From Ligustrum vulgare (Eukaryota > Streptophyta > Magnoliopsida > Lamiales > Oleaceae), in contig OY743183.1 of the NCBI GenBank assembly GCA_963555705.1, positions 26,943,932 to 27,007,931 of the forward strand: a DNA stretch of 64,000 nt. Reading direction: 5' to 3'. The notes under the pieces were generated by a model. That model made no database searches. It saw only the letters and a program-made list of their open reading frames with translations, and was not told the DNA's origin. The position numbers and the translations under genes were made by a program. Positions 43,476 through 53,260 of the stretch are shown piece after piece (positions within the stretch are counted from its first letter, which is position 1; each line of letters opens with the position of its first letter).

Positions 43476-44343
43476 ATGTTTGAGAAATTGGGGCATTATA
43501 ATGAAAATTTTAAGTTTGTACGTAAATTAATGGGCTTAAATTTACTACCTTCATTGCAATTTGATCCTAATTATAAATGTGAAATTTGTGTTGAGTCTAA
43601 GTTAGCCAAAAATTCATTTCATTTTGTTGAAAGAAACACTACATCTTTAGATGATTTCAAGTTTGTGCAATTTAAAGGTGGTAAAAATGTATTTTATTAC
43701 TTTAATTGATGATTGCACAAGATATTGTCATGTCCATCTGCTAAAAAGCAAAGATGAACCTTTAGATGATTTCAAACATTATAATAATGAAGTTGAAAAT
43801 CAACTTTGCAAGCAAATAAAATTATTCATAGAGATAAGTGTGAAGAATATGGAGCACAGTTTGAAGAAGTTTGTCCGAATTTGGAATTATTTATCAAACA
43901 ACACCTTATTCACTTCAATCAAATAGTATTGCAAACACAAAAAATGAATCTTAAGGAGATGATGAATGCTATGATAATTAGTTCAAGCTTACCTCATAAT
44001 TTGTAGGGAGAAGCTACCCTTTCAGCAAATTTTATTCTTAACAAGATACAATAAAAGAAAAATGATGAAACTCCATATGAATTATAGAGATGTAATAAGT
44101 CTACATTTAAAGACTTAAAGGTGTGGGGGTGTTTACCTAAGGTTGAAGTACAAAAGTCCAAGTTAAAATAGGGCCAAAGAACATTGATTGCATATTCATT
44201 GCCAATAACAGTACTGCCAATCGATTTTTTATGCATAAGTCTGAGATCAAAAGAGAATCTCATGGATCTGCTTACAAAAGGTTTACCAAGAAATCAACTA
44301 TACTGTTTATCGAAAGGAATGAGATTAAAAGCCTATTTTGCAC
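43476..44343 (+). pseudogene. Copia integrase joined directly to the RNase H end
   Basis: GAG-pre-integrase (LMGLNLLPSLQFDPNYKCEI then CVESKLAKNSF), integrase core with DDCTRYCHVHLLKSKDE, a degraded second-Asp block (RDKCEEYG) and LKEMMNAMIISSSLPHNL. At about 44240 it jumps to RSKENLMDLLTKGLPRNQ, the RNase H C-terminus. The whole RT is deleted. The copy begins abruptly at about 43476. Confidence 0.8.
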
Positions 44344-44413
44344 GAATCCTTGTAATGGTAACCCAACTTTATTGACTAGAGATCTCAATATCTTATTTCA
44401 ATGGGACAACTAA

Positions 44414-44587
44414 GGTTTTGTTTGGTAGCTGAAATAAATAGAATTTGATTTATAATGTGTATTATTTAGGTTTTCTAGGTAAGATGTGTGGTTAAAAATT
44501 GTAAAGAGAAAATGTATGTGTTTAAAAAGTGGTATGGGAAATTGTGCCCATTATAATTTGAGTTTTAAATTGTTATCGAACGGACCC
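44414..44587. mobile_element. Tourist-like MITE in the copia remnant (174 bp)
   Basis: TAA (44411-44413) then GGTTTTGTTTGGTAGC; right GTTATCGAACGGACCC then TAA (44588-44590). Inverted ends GGTTTTGTTTGGTA / GGGTCCGTTCGATA. It interrupts the copia 3' region (GACAACTAAG before, CTAAGTTATAAAG after). It is a member of the TGTTTGGTAA family and the one with the clearest duplication. Confidence 0.8.
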
Positions 44588-44590
44588 TAA

Positions 44591-45126
44591 GTTATAAAGA
44601 TTCAGTTGAACATTTACTAGATTCAGTTGAACACTTACTAGAAAATCTCCTATCCATTTCTATAATAAAGAAAAGTGTGTTTCTGTAAAATGTATAAGGT
44701 TAAGTTATACTTTTAATGATTGCTATACGTTGAATAAATCAACATAGTATGAAAGAATACACCTAATAAAAGATCACCTATGTAAGTGCGAAGTGGTGCC
44801 CCTTCTATGAAAATGTTTTAAGGCTTGAATTCTTTAAAGCATTATGAAACACAAGAGTTGTTCATGTCCAAAATGAACACAACCATAAGAACCTAGTTTG
44901 CTAGTGAATATATTGTTTGAGGGCTTTGTCTTGGTTTACACAAACAGTTAGAGAGTTCAAGACTTAATATTCACTTATTAGCCAATTAAATCCGATAGTA
45001 CTTCAATAAGGCAAGTTTAAAGCTAGAAGATATCTCTCCTGATGCAATAGATTTTCGCATGCACTCTCTACTAGTGTTTGCATCATCATTTGCATTTTTC
45101 TCATAATTCTCATTCATGTGGAAGAT
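44591..45126 (+). other. Copia 3' untranslated region
   Basis: Downstream of RNase H and the MITE. Includes a 21-bp tandem repeat starting GATTCAGTTGAACA (44600-44641). It ends in the purine-rich GTGGAAGAT just before the LTR start. Confidence 0.55.
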
Positions 45127-45440
45127 TGTTGGAAATGATGTTGAAATGGGTCAACTTTGGCTAATTAATCGGGTGGATCTCAATATCCGTTTCATGTGTA
45201 TGAGGAGTCCAAATTATTCTACTAAGAATGTAGATGATCTTGATATATTTGGATTCGTAAAATCATTTCCGAGTGAATGAGAAATTAATTAATAAAGTGA
45301 GATGTTGAAATAGGCTTACTTGAAATAAGTGAATTAAATTTTAACTTTGTCCCACATAGGAAAAAGAAGGAAACTTTGGTTAGTTTATTACCTTCAACTT
45401 GGACATTTGAATTTGGGTCCAAGAGGTAACAATGATGTCT
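45127..45440 (+). repeat. Copia 3' LTR, right end uncertain
   Basis: TGTTGGAAATGATG starts directly after GTGGAAGAT (polypurine tract). TGTTGGAA is a common copia LTR start. No CA end was identified; it may be truncated by the GTCAC array. Confidence 0.55.
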
Positions 45441-46186
45441 GAAGGAGGGAGAACTTAGTTCATATGGAATGTTTACACAAATATCCTTATTTTTTGGCCG
45501 CTTACAAAAATACCTTTTAAAAATTTTTAGAAAGTAAAAATACTTTGTAAATTTTGAGTGTCACATTTTTAATGTTTTTGTCACATTTTTAATGATTTTG
45601 TCACTTGTTTAAAAATAACTTTTTTTAAAAAGTGACATGTAATTTTACTTTCTTTAATCAAACATAAATTAAAATCTTAAAACAAATTCAAGATTTGTTA
45701 ATTTTATTCAAAATATTATAATAATTGTGCCAGTTTTTAAAAAAAAAGTGACATAATGTTACTTTTTTCACTCTTTTTATTAACTAAAAAGTGACATTTT
45801 GTCACTTTAAGTGACAGTTTTTCACTTTTCTACTTGAATGTCGATTTTTCAATTTTTGCAATATTCATCATTGGCTAATAAATTACACAAGTCCACAAAT
45901 ATTAGTAGACACATTACACCTTCTCCATTCTCAATACAAAAAAACAATGTCACTTTTTTACCCTTTTTTTAACTAAAAAGTGAGTCATGTAACTTTTTAG
46001 TGGCTTTTTACACTTGAATTTCACTTTTTTAATTTTTACAATATTCATCACTGACTAACAAAACGCACAATTCCATATATACTAATGGATACAACATGGA
46101 ATGCCATTTTTTTAAAAAAAAGTGACAAAATGTCAATTCTTATCACTTTTTCTTTCATCTCACCTTCTCTTTTAGAGTAATTGTGT

Positions 46187-46459
46187 CTGTAACACCCAAT
46201 TTAGGAAAGTTTAAAATATTTAATAGGTACTACTCATACTAACAAGGCGGGCCTTCTTTTTTGAAAATTCATCATTAAAAACTCTACAGTTAGCATGCTT
46301 GGCTTGGAGTAATTCAATGATGGGTGACCATTTGGGAAGTTTTCTCGAGAAGCGTGTGAGTGAGGGCAAAGCCAAAAAGACTCATGTTAGTACAGTGAGG
46401 ATAGTACGTCGTCATCTAACGAAAGGGACAGCCCGTTAAGTGGGACATAGGTCGTTAAA
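46187..46459 (+). repeat. Cassandra 5' LTR with 5S-like region
   Basis: TGTAACACCC start. The 5S-like part, about 46280-46360, has CTCTACAGTTAGCATGCTTG then GATGGGTGACC and GGGAAGTTTT, corresponding to the A box, intermediate element and C box of 5S rRNA (internal Pol III promoter). The end TTAAA has drifted from TTGCA. Confidence 0.88.
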
Positions 46460-46461
46460 AA

Positions 46462-46474
46462 TGGTATCAGAGCC
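46462..46474 (+). other. Cassandra primer-binding site
   Basis: TGGTATCAGAGCC two bases after the LTR: the 13-nt complement of the initiator-methionine tRNA 3' end. Confidence 0.92.
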
Positions 46475-46625
46475 GGCTACTAGCCGAATATCTAGAACTA
46501 AATGCTATGTTAGAGAAAGTGCTACGCCATAGAGCGGGAGCCACCTCTAGAATCCCAACGCCTGACAACAGATCCTCAAATGGCTTAAGTGCGAAGAGGA
46601 TGTCACGAGTCTAATAGAGGGTGAT

Positions 46626-46911
46626 TGTAACACTCGGGTCAGGAAAGCTTAAAAGAAATTTAATATATATTACTCATACCAACAAGGTGCACCTTTTTTT
46701 TTCGGAAGGCCATCGTTCGAAACTCCACAGTTAAGCGTGTTTAACTTGGAGGCTGGAGCAATTCTATGATGGGTGACTCCCTGGGAAGTTTTTTCGGGAA
46801 GCGTGCGAGTGAGGACAAAGTATGCTGAAAAGACTCATGTTAATACAGTGGGACAGTACGTCATCATCTAACGATTGGGACAACTCGTTAAGTGAGACTC
46901 TGATCGTTGCA
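46626..46911 (+). repeat. Cassandra 3' LTR with 5S-like region
   Basis: TGTAACACTCGGGTC start after a purine tract AGAGGGTGAT. The 5S-like part, about 46700-46800, is better preserved here (CTCCACAGTTAAGCGTG, GATGGGTGACTCCCTGGGAA). Ends GATCGTTGCA. Confidence 0.88.
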
Positions 46912-48219
46912 ATATCACTTAAAAAAAGTGACACAATGCTACTTTTCACTTTTCTTTTAGCTAAAAAGAAACACATGTCACGTTTTAGTGAAGAAAGTTA
47001 CAATTTGTTTCTTTTTTATATTTGAAGGTCGATTTTTCAATTTTTGCAATATCCACCGTTGACTAACAAATTACACAAGTTCACAAAACACTAGTACATA
47101 CATTGTATATTCTCCATTCTCCATATACAAACGCAATGTCACATTTTTACTTTTTTTTTTAATCTGCAAAGCGAGTATCACTTTTTAGTGAAAAAATTGA
47201 CACTTTGTAATTTTTTTTTATTCAAATGTCTTTTTTTCAATTTTTATAATATTCATCACTGACTAACAAATTACACAAGTTCGCAAAAACTAATAAATAC
47301 ATTACACAATGCCAAAATTATTACTTTTTATCACTTCTTCTTTTAACTCACCTTCTCTTTTAATTAAAAAGTGATATGTTGTCACTTTTTAGTAAAAGTG
47401 ACGTTTTTTCGCTTTTTGCTACTTGAATGTCACTTTTTCATTTTTTACAACGTTCGTCCTTGACTACATGCGTCTTAACATAACAAATTACACAAGTCTA
47501 TAGACACTAATAGATACATTACATATTTTCATGTACAAACACACCTTATGGAAGCAGTAAATTATAGACACATCATTTTTCTTAAAAAAATGACGAACAT
47601 CAATTTTTTTAAATCTCAAGCAATAGATCACTCCACTCATAGTTGCAGAGATCAAATGGTTCAATTCGCCAAAGCTTAGATTACTCATCTTTAAAGTCCT
47701 CAAACATGTCATATGAAATTGAAATTGACATACAATTGAATATAACTTTTCTATCAAAAACAAATCAAAACTTAGATTGTCACCTTTTCTTAGAAAATGT
47801 AACACATCGTCACTTTTTATAATTTCTTTAACTAAAAATATCACTTTTTTAATTAAAAAAGTTACGTAATTTCATTTTTTTACTAAAAAGTGACACATTG
47901 TTATTTTCTTTTTTCTCTTGAACATCAATTTTTACAAATTTTCCAATATTCACAAATTGCAAAAGTCCACAAACATTAACAAGGTAAAACAACCGCATAA
48001 GACAGACGTCCTAGATTATCATCCTCCTATAAGACTCCTACTTGTTTTTGTAAATCAATAAAAAAAATTCTTTCTAACATAATATTATGGAAGTTGTCAA
48101 AACACTCCAGAATACTCCTTTTTATGTAGCAAAAAGAGAGACTAATGAAGCTAGAACCATTGGAGATTAGAAAACTTTCTCACATATGGCGGTCTGGAAT
48201 TTGTCATTGAATGTCAATA

Positions 48220-48543
48220 TCATCGCCGAGTCCAATTCCTATGAGCCCACCGCCACCATGGAGTCTGCCAAAGCCTCCTAGCCCATTGCCCCCTCAAGTC
48301 CTCCAATCTCTCCAAGCCAGCTGCCCACTTCCACCACCAAGTCCGCCAATGCCACCAAGAGTTGGCAACACCCCAGTTATCTTCCTTGGATGATAAATGG
48401 TCATTCGTTTTAGAAAGTAAACTTTGTTGAATTCTCTGGACAAGCAAACACACTATCTGCACTGCCATTATAGCAACTTCCAATGCTTTGAAATACTTAT
48501 CCGACTCAAGGAATTTCACGGCTTTATTGTTGTAATCTTCCAT
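48220..48543 (-). CDS. Candidate small host gene, unknown product
   Basis: ATG at 48543, 107 codons. The N-terminus starts MEDYNNKAVKFLESDKYFKA and is followed by a hydrophobic EVAIMAVQIVCLLVQ segment (possible membrane or amphipathic helix). The second half is Trp/Arg-rich and reads better in another frame as Gly-rich (GGIGGLGGGSG, then GGFGRLHGGGGLIG), so a frameshift near codon 58 is likely. A minus-strand TATA-like CTATATACAC lies at 48650-48661, about 110 bp upstream, as expected for a Pol II promoter. Product not recognised; it may be a decayed gene. Confidence 0.4.
   Translation of the reverse strand: MEDYNNKAVKFLESDKYFKALEVAIMAVQIVCLLVQRIQQSLLSKTNDHLSSKEDNWGVANSWWHWRTWWWKWAAGLERLEDLRGQWARRLWQTPWWRWAHRNWTRR
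48334..48373. repeat. 40-bp segment repeated at 48798-48838
   Basis: CCACCAAGTCCGCCAATG with CCACCAAGAGTTGGCAACAC is repeated at 48798-48838 with an extra A and C-to-T changes. It is a small piece of the Gly-rich coding region copied next to the ERF fragment. Confidence 0.85.
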
Positions 48544-48649
48544 AGTTGTACAAAATTATTATTGGTTTGGCTACACCTTGAAATTGAGACAAATGGGTAG
48601 TTGGTTAAAATTGAACCGGAGTTTGTTTGAAACAATGAATTGTTACCTG

Positions 48650-48661
48650 TGTATATAGGGA
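48650..48661 (-). promoter_or_regulatory. TATA-like box upstream of the small gene
   Basis: CCCTATATACAC on the minus strand; its distance to the ATG at 48543 allows a ~75-nt leader. Not shared with neighbouring repeats. Confidence 0.35.
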
Positions 48662-49030
48662 AATGTAAATATTTCTTCTTCTGGTTTGAATTGGAGGGGA
48701 AGGAATTTTAACTAAATAACTTAAGAAAAACATTGGGCATTTTGAAGAAACTCCAAGCATACAGCAACGCGCACAAATACAAGAGGATTTCTATTCTCCA
48801 CCAAGTCCGCCAATGCCACCAAAGAGTTGGTAACACCGCAATATAACAAACCATGGTATGGGCCACTACAGAGGAGTAAGGAAGGGCTCTAGGGTACTAT
48901 ATGCGGTGGAGATACGATACATGTGGAGGAAAACTCAGGTTTGGTTGGACATTTTTTACACTCCTGAGGAAGCTGAACTAGCTTACGACGGTGCCACCAG
49001 GTCCCTCCACGGTATCATGGCGAAGACTAA

Positions 49031-49759
49031 GGCCCCGTTCTCTTTGCTGTTTTGAGTCCATTTTGAGTTTTCGATTTTTGAAAATATCGAAAACGCGTTC
49101 ACTTTGCCCATTTTCAGAAACGCGTTTTCCAAAACACCAAAAAAAATACAAAGAAAACTCAAAATGAATTTATTGCGTTTTGAATATTTTGTGTTAAAAA
49201 GTCCAAAATGACCAAAATGCGCGTTTTGGATTTTTTTTTTTTTTTTTTGTAAATGTAAGATACTTCCTTCACTTGAAATTCTTATATTATTTTGTCATTA
49301 TATATAGATCCATGTTAAGAATTTTTTATTTTTTTTTTGTAATTTTTTTATTTATTATTTTTATTATTTTTTTAAATGTGAGACACTTCCTTCACTTGAA
49401 ATTCTTATGTTATTTTGTCATTATATATAGATACATGTTAAGATTTTTTTTTTTTAAAGTGAGACACTTCCTTCAGTTGAAGTTCTTATGTTATTTTGTC
49501 ATTATATATAAATCCATGTTAAGATTTTTTTAATTTTTTTGTAATTTTTTTTTATTTTTTTTTTTTGTAAAAGTGAGACACTTCATTCACTTGAAATTCT
49601 TATATTATTTTTTCATTATATATAGATCCATTTTAAGATTTTTTTTTTTAATTTTTTTTTTTTTAAAAGTAAGATACTTCATTCACTTGAAGTTCTTATA
49701 TTATTTTACCATTATATAGATCTATGTTAAGATTTTTTTTTTTAATTAATTAATTAATT

Positions 49760-49798
<39 letters not shown>

Positions 49799-50201
49799 TT
49801 TTGTAAATGTGAGACACTTCATTTACTTGAAGTTCTTATATTATTTTACCATTATATATAGATCCATGTTAAGTTTTTGTTGATATGAGGTTAATTTTTT
49901 TTTTAGTTGAAACAATATTAATGATGAGTTTATTGACATAGAGAACTAACTGATTTATTAACATTAAAATTAATGTAATTCAACAAATCAATCATTTTTT
50001 ACATATAAAATATCACAAAATAAATATATCAAAAATTTACAAAGTAAACGCATTTTCCAGTTTTCTATTTTTGAAAACAATTTTTCAAAATTACAAAGAG
50101 AACATGTTTTCAGCAATTCCAAAATAAACAACCAAAATCCAAAATTCAAAACAAAATCCAAAACTCAAAATCCAAAATCGAAACACAAAGAGAACGGCCC
50201 C
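49031..50201. mobile_element. PIF/Harbinger-like non-autonomous element in the ERF gene (1171 bp)
   Basis: TAA on both sides (49028-49030 and 50202-50204). Ends GGCCCCGTTCTCTTTG and inverted GGGGCCGTTCTCTTTG. Subterminal words AAACGCGTTTTC and CAAAATCCAAAA. The interior is AT-rich with tandem repeats. No transposase frame. Removing it rejoins the ERF frame exactly. Confidence 0.85.
49240..49880. repeat. Tandem repeats inside the ERF insertion, six units
   Basis: AGACACTTCATTCACTTGAA with TTATATTATTTTGTCATTAT occurs six times (starts about 49258, 49382, 49464, 49577, 49673 and 49812), separated by T-rich spacers of varying length. The 49741-49800 spacer is (TAAT)n(TTA)n. Confidence 0.85.
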
Positions 50202-50439
50202 TAACTTTTCGACGTTGTCGCTTGGTCATCACTTGGGTCTCAACCTTCCTTTCGATCATCAATGGGTTTCTCCATGTAGATCATCTTCTGCTCCTTTTTT
50301 ATTTGGAGCTTTTGTTTGCAGTATTTCTTTACGCAGTAAATAATATGGTGATTAGAATTTTAATTAGTTTTAAGTGTATTAATGTAATAAGTTTTATTTT
50401 TAGAGTATTTTGTGTAATTTCCTCTAATTTCTATTGGGT

Positions 50440-51215
50440 TTAGTTCAAAGCTCACATGCATGTCGCCATTGTCATCCATTTGATCGGTTAGCTCGACTCG
50501 AGATCAAGCATAAGCACGGGTCGTGGGTCGTAAGCCAACTTATGTATATTCTTCTAGGAGAAAATTAAAATAAATAAATAAATTCTATTTAATTTTAAAT
50601 TCTGGAATTCCAAAATTAAGCTGACCATTCAAGCGGACTCGAGTGTTCAGATTTTGAAAAACACGCTTGAGCTGGCATCGAGTGTGATTCGAGCGATTCA
50701 TGAAAATCGCTCAAGCGAACATCGAGCGTGATATGAGCAATGCCTGGAAAGTGAACAGTCATGACTGTTCACTACAAGATCAAGATTTGGGGCGTGTCGT
50801 TTTGGAAACGTCACTTCAACATCTATAAACAGAACCCATTGGGATGTTTTTATTCATTAAATATTTCTATTACATGATCATATCTTGCATTCCTTTTAAA
50901 CTTGCATGAAAGTCCATTTCGTAGAGAGTACAAAATAAGTTCGAGTTCATTTTTCTTACCATTTGAATTGCTTCAATTGGAAGAAGAAGATCGTTGTATT
51001 TTGGAAGACGTTTGTCAAATCACAGTTAGCATTTGGACGGGACAGATTCGTAGGTTCGAATCCTTACATGTTCGAATTCGTTAGGTGATTTATCAATCCA
51101 ATGGGTGGTAATCAGACCCTGACCAGCTTGTGGCATAACCTACAATTTACATCCTCCACCAATCCCCATGGTAGGAACGGTGGGAGCGTCTAAGATTAAC
51201 GTTCAACCTTTTTTA
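50440..51215 (+). repeat. LTR-like dispersed repeat, copy B
   Basis: Counterpart of 480-1110. Includes GGGTCGTGGGTCG, a CGAG-rich block, a 22-bp perfect palindrome (50752-50773), a TATA-like CTATAAACAG (50823-50832) and a GGTTCGAATCC word (51053-51063). Ends are not defined. Confidence 0.4.
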
Positions 51216-51596
51216 ATTGTTACTTTCTCATTATTGATATTTACTTTCGTGATTTAAACTAAGCCCTTGTTTGAGCCCCAATATTTAAATTTTTAATTTG
51301 AGTTTTGGAAATCTAATGGTTAAAAAGTGGTTTGAAAAGTAAAAAATTGTGAGCTTGACTTTTTTGGAAGGTTGAGATTGATTACTATAGAAAAAATTTG
51401 TAAAAATAATGAGAAATAACGGGACTAAAACGCTAAGTATTTTTGTGATTTATTATAGAATATAATTTTACAATATAAACACTACACACCATCAGAAACA
51501 ACGATGAATTCAGTCTGACATTAAAATCTAAATAAAATTTACTGAAATTTCATGTGTTAAAAATGAAAAGCATTCTAATTTCTAAAATGTCCTGAA
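51216..51596. other. AT-rich DNA with a possible MITE remnant
   Basis: TTGTTTGAGCCCC (about 51274) and a GTTAAAAAGTGGTTTGAAAA block resemble the TGTTTGGTAA family. No ends found. Confidence 0.3.
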
Positions 51597-51605
51597 CATA
51601 TAATC

Positions 51606-53214
51606 GGGTTAATAGCACAAAACGTCCCAACGTTTGACATGTATTGTACAAAACGTCCCAACGTTTTGATTTTTGACGCTAAACATCCCAACCTTTACAA
51701 TTTTTGGTAGAAGACATCCTTTCTGTCAATTTTAACCCCATTTCACCGTTAACTTCAAATTGAACAGTAAATGTCAAGGGCATTTTCGTCCAAAAAAAAA
51801 AAGCAAACCATTCATACTTGGGTAATTGGCACAAAACGTCCCTACGTTTGACACTTATTGTGGAAAAACGTCTCTATGTTTATTTTTTTGGCGAATAACG
51901 TCCCTACATTTATTTTTTTGGCGAATAACGTCCCTACCTTTAAATTTTCTTGTTCATTAGTCCCCAAATTTTACTTTTCTTTCAATTTAGTCATTCCGTA
52001 TTTTATTTAAAGGTAATTGTCTTCAAACGTGTATAACTTTTGATCTATAACTCCGAATTGCACTCCGTTTTTTGCGTTGAACTCCAAATTCAACTATCTT
52101 TCTTATGATGTATCATGTGCTCATTTATTAAACATTTCGTTTTGACTTTTGTATAATAGATACTTATTTTGTTAGGGCATAATTGATTGACGTAAATTGA
52201 TTTCTGTAAATTTTATTGAAACAGTGAAATTTTAATTTTAGTGTGTGTTCGGCGGCCAGCGGAATTTATAAATTGGATTTATTTGACTTTGTAATCTTTT
52301 TAAGGTAAAATATTTGGTTACAAATTGGTATGTTTAGCCCTGTTTGAGCCATGTTATAATCTCTAATAACTTTCTGAACAACACACATTCTCTCTCTTTC
52401 TCCAATTTTTAAAAAGTGATTTGAAGAGAGAGAATGTGTGTTGTTCAGAAAGTTATTAGAGATTATAACATGGCTCAAACAGGGGCTAAACATACCAATT
52501 TTTAACCAAATATTTTACCTTAAAAAGATTACAAAGTCAAATAAATCCAATTTATAAATTCCGCTGGCCGCCGAACACACACTAAAATTAAAATTTCACA
52601 GTTTCAATAAAATTTACAGAAATCAATTTACGTCAATCAATTATGCCCTAACAAAATAAGTATCTAATATACAAAAGTCAAAACGAAATGTTTAATAAAT
52701 GAGCACATGATACATCATAAGAAAGATGGTTGAATTTGGAGTTCAACGCAAATAACGGAGTGCAATTCGGAGTTGTAGATCAAAAGTTATACACGTTTGA
52801 AGATAATTACCTTTAAATAAAACACGGAATGACTAAATTGAAAGAAAAATAAATTTTTGGGACTAATGAACAAGAAAATTTAAAGGTAGGGACGTTATTC
52901 GCCAAAAAAATAAAGGTAGGGACGTTATTCGCCAAAAAAATAAACGTAGGGACGTTTTTCCACAATAAGTGTCAAACGTAAGGACGTTTTGTGCAAATTA
53001 CCCAAGTATGAATTGGCTGCTTTTTTTTGGACGAAAATGCCCTTGACATTTACTGTTCAATTTGAAGTTAACGGTGAAATAGGGTTAAAATTGACAGAAA
53101 TGATGTCTTCTACCAAAAATTTTAAAGGTTGGGATGTTTAGCGTCAAAAATCAAAACGTTGGGACGTTTTGCACAATACATGTCAAACGTTGGGACGTTT
53201 TGTGCTATTAACCC
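51606..53214. mobile_element. Foldback element, two ~790-bp near-identical inverted arms
   Basis: Flanked by an exact 9-bp direct repeat CATATAATC (51597-51605 and 53215-53223), typical of Mutator-like elements. Termini GGGTTAATAGCACAAAACGT and its inverse. Arms run 51606 to about 52398 and about 52425 to 53214 with a ~26-bp spacer. Each arm has two related headers (GGGTTAATAGCACAAAACG and, 215 bp in, GGGTAATTGGCACAAAACG), seven ACGTCCC-type words and, nearest the centre, a Tourist-like sequence. No coding frame. Mobilised by another source if at all. Confidence 0.93.
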
Positions 53215-53260
53215 CATATAATCAACGCCTGTCTGAATGTGTAATAGTAAAGTTTATGTG

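Larger units (their letters stand above)
46187..46911 (+). mobile_element. Cassandra-type TRIM retrotransposon (725 bp)
   Basis: Two short LTRs carrying 5S rRNA-like sequence, a tRNA-iMet primer site and a polypurine tract, with no coding domain between them: the definition of Cassandra. Flanks are GTGTC and ATATC, which would be a 5-bp duplication with two G/A changes (weak). It must rely on other elements for enzymes. Inserted in the GTCAC array. Confidence 0.9.
45540..47960. repeat. GTCACTTTTT / AAAAAGTGAC repeat array
   Basis: Several ~180-200-bp units in loose tandem (for example 45835, 47026, 47222 and 47420), each with CTTGAATGTCACTTTTTCAA, TTCATCACTGACTAACAAAT, TACACAAGTCCAC and ACTAATAGATACATTACA. 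Between them GTCACTTTTT and its complement AAAAAGTGAC alternate dozens of times, giving local hairpin potential. A Cassandra element is inserted at 46187-46911. Origin unknown; no known family recognised. Confidence 0.75.
48858..50343 (+). pseudogene. AP2/ERF transcription-factor gene, split by an insertion
   Basis: ATG 48858 starts [20 protein letters not shown], then [20 protein letters not shown] and [15 protein letters not shown]: an AP2/ERF DNA-binding domain (YRGVR, Ax[15 protein letters not shown]). Common residues are changed (WLG to WLD, RPWGR lost). Insertion at 49031. After the insert the frame resumes at 50205 with NFSTLSLGHHLGLNLPFDH; KTNF is the normal ERF continuation and LGLNL fits the LxLxL EAR repression motif. 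Stop TAA 50341. About 105 residues in all, short for the family; upstream sequence could be lost. Confidence 0.7.

Noticed and set aside
46280..46360. 5S rRNA gene
   Set aside because: Only part of the 5S sequence is present and it lies within an LTR of a TRIM, twice. It is Cassandra-type, not a 5S gene.
49273..49533. 86-codon frame rich in F, Y and I
   Set aside because: Reads the tandem units of the ERF insertion; the peptide repeats match the DNA repeats.
51053..51063. GGTTCGAATCC, like a tRNA B box
   Set aside because: No tRNA cloverleaf or A box at the right place, and no poly-T after. Copy A of the same repeat has a different sequence there. Not called as a tRNA or SINE.
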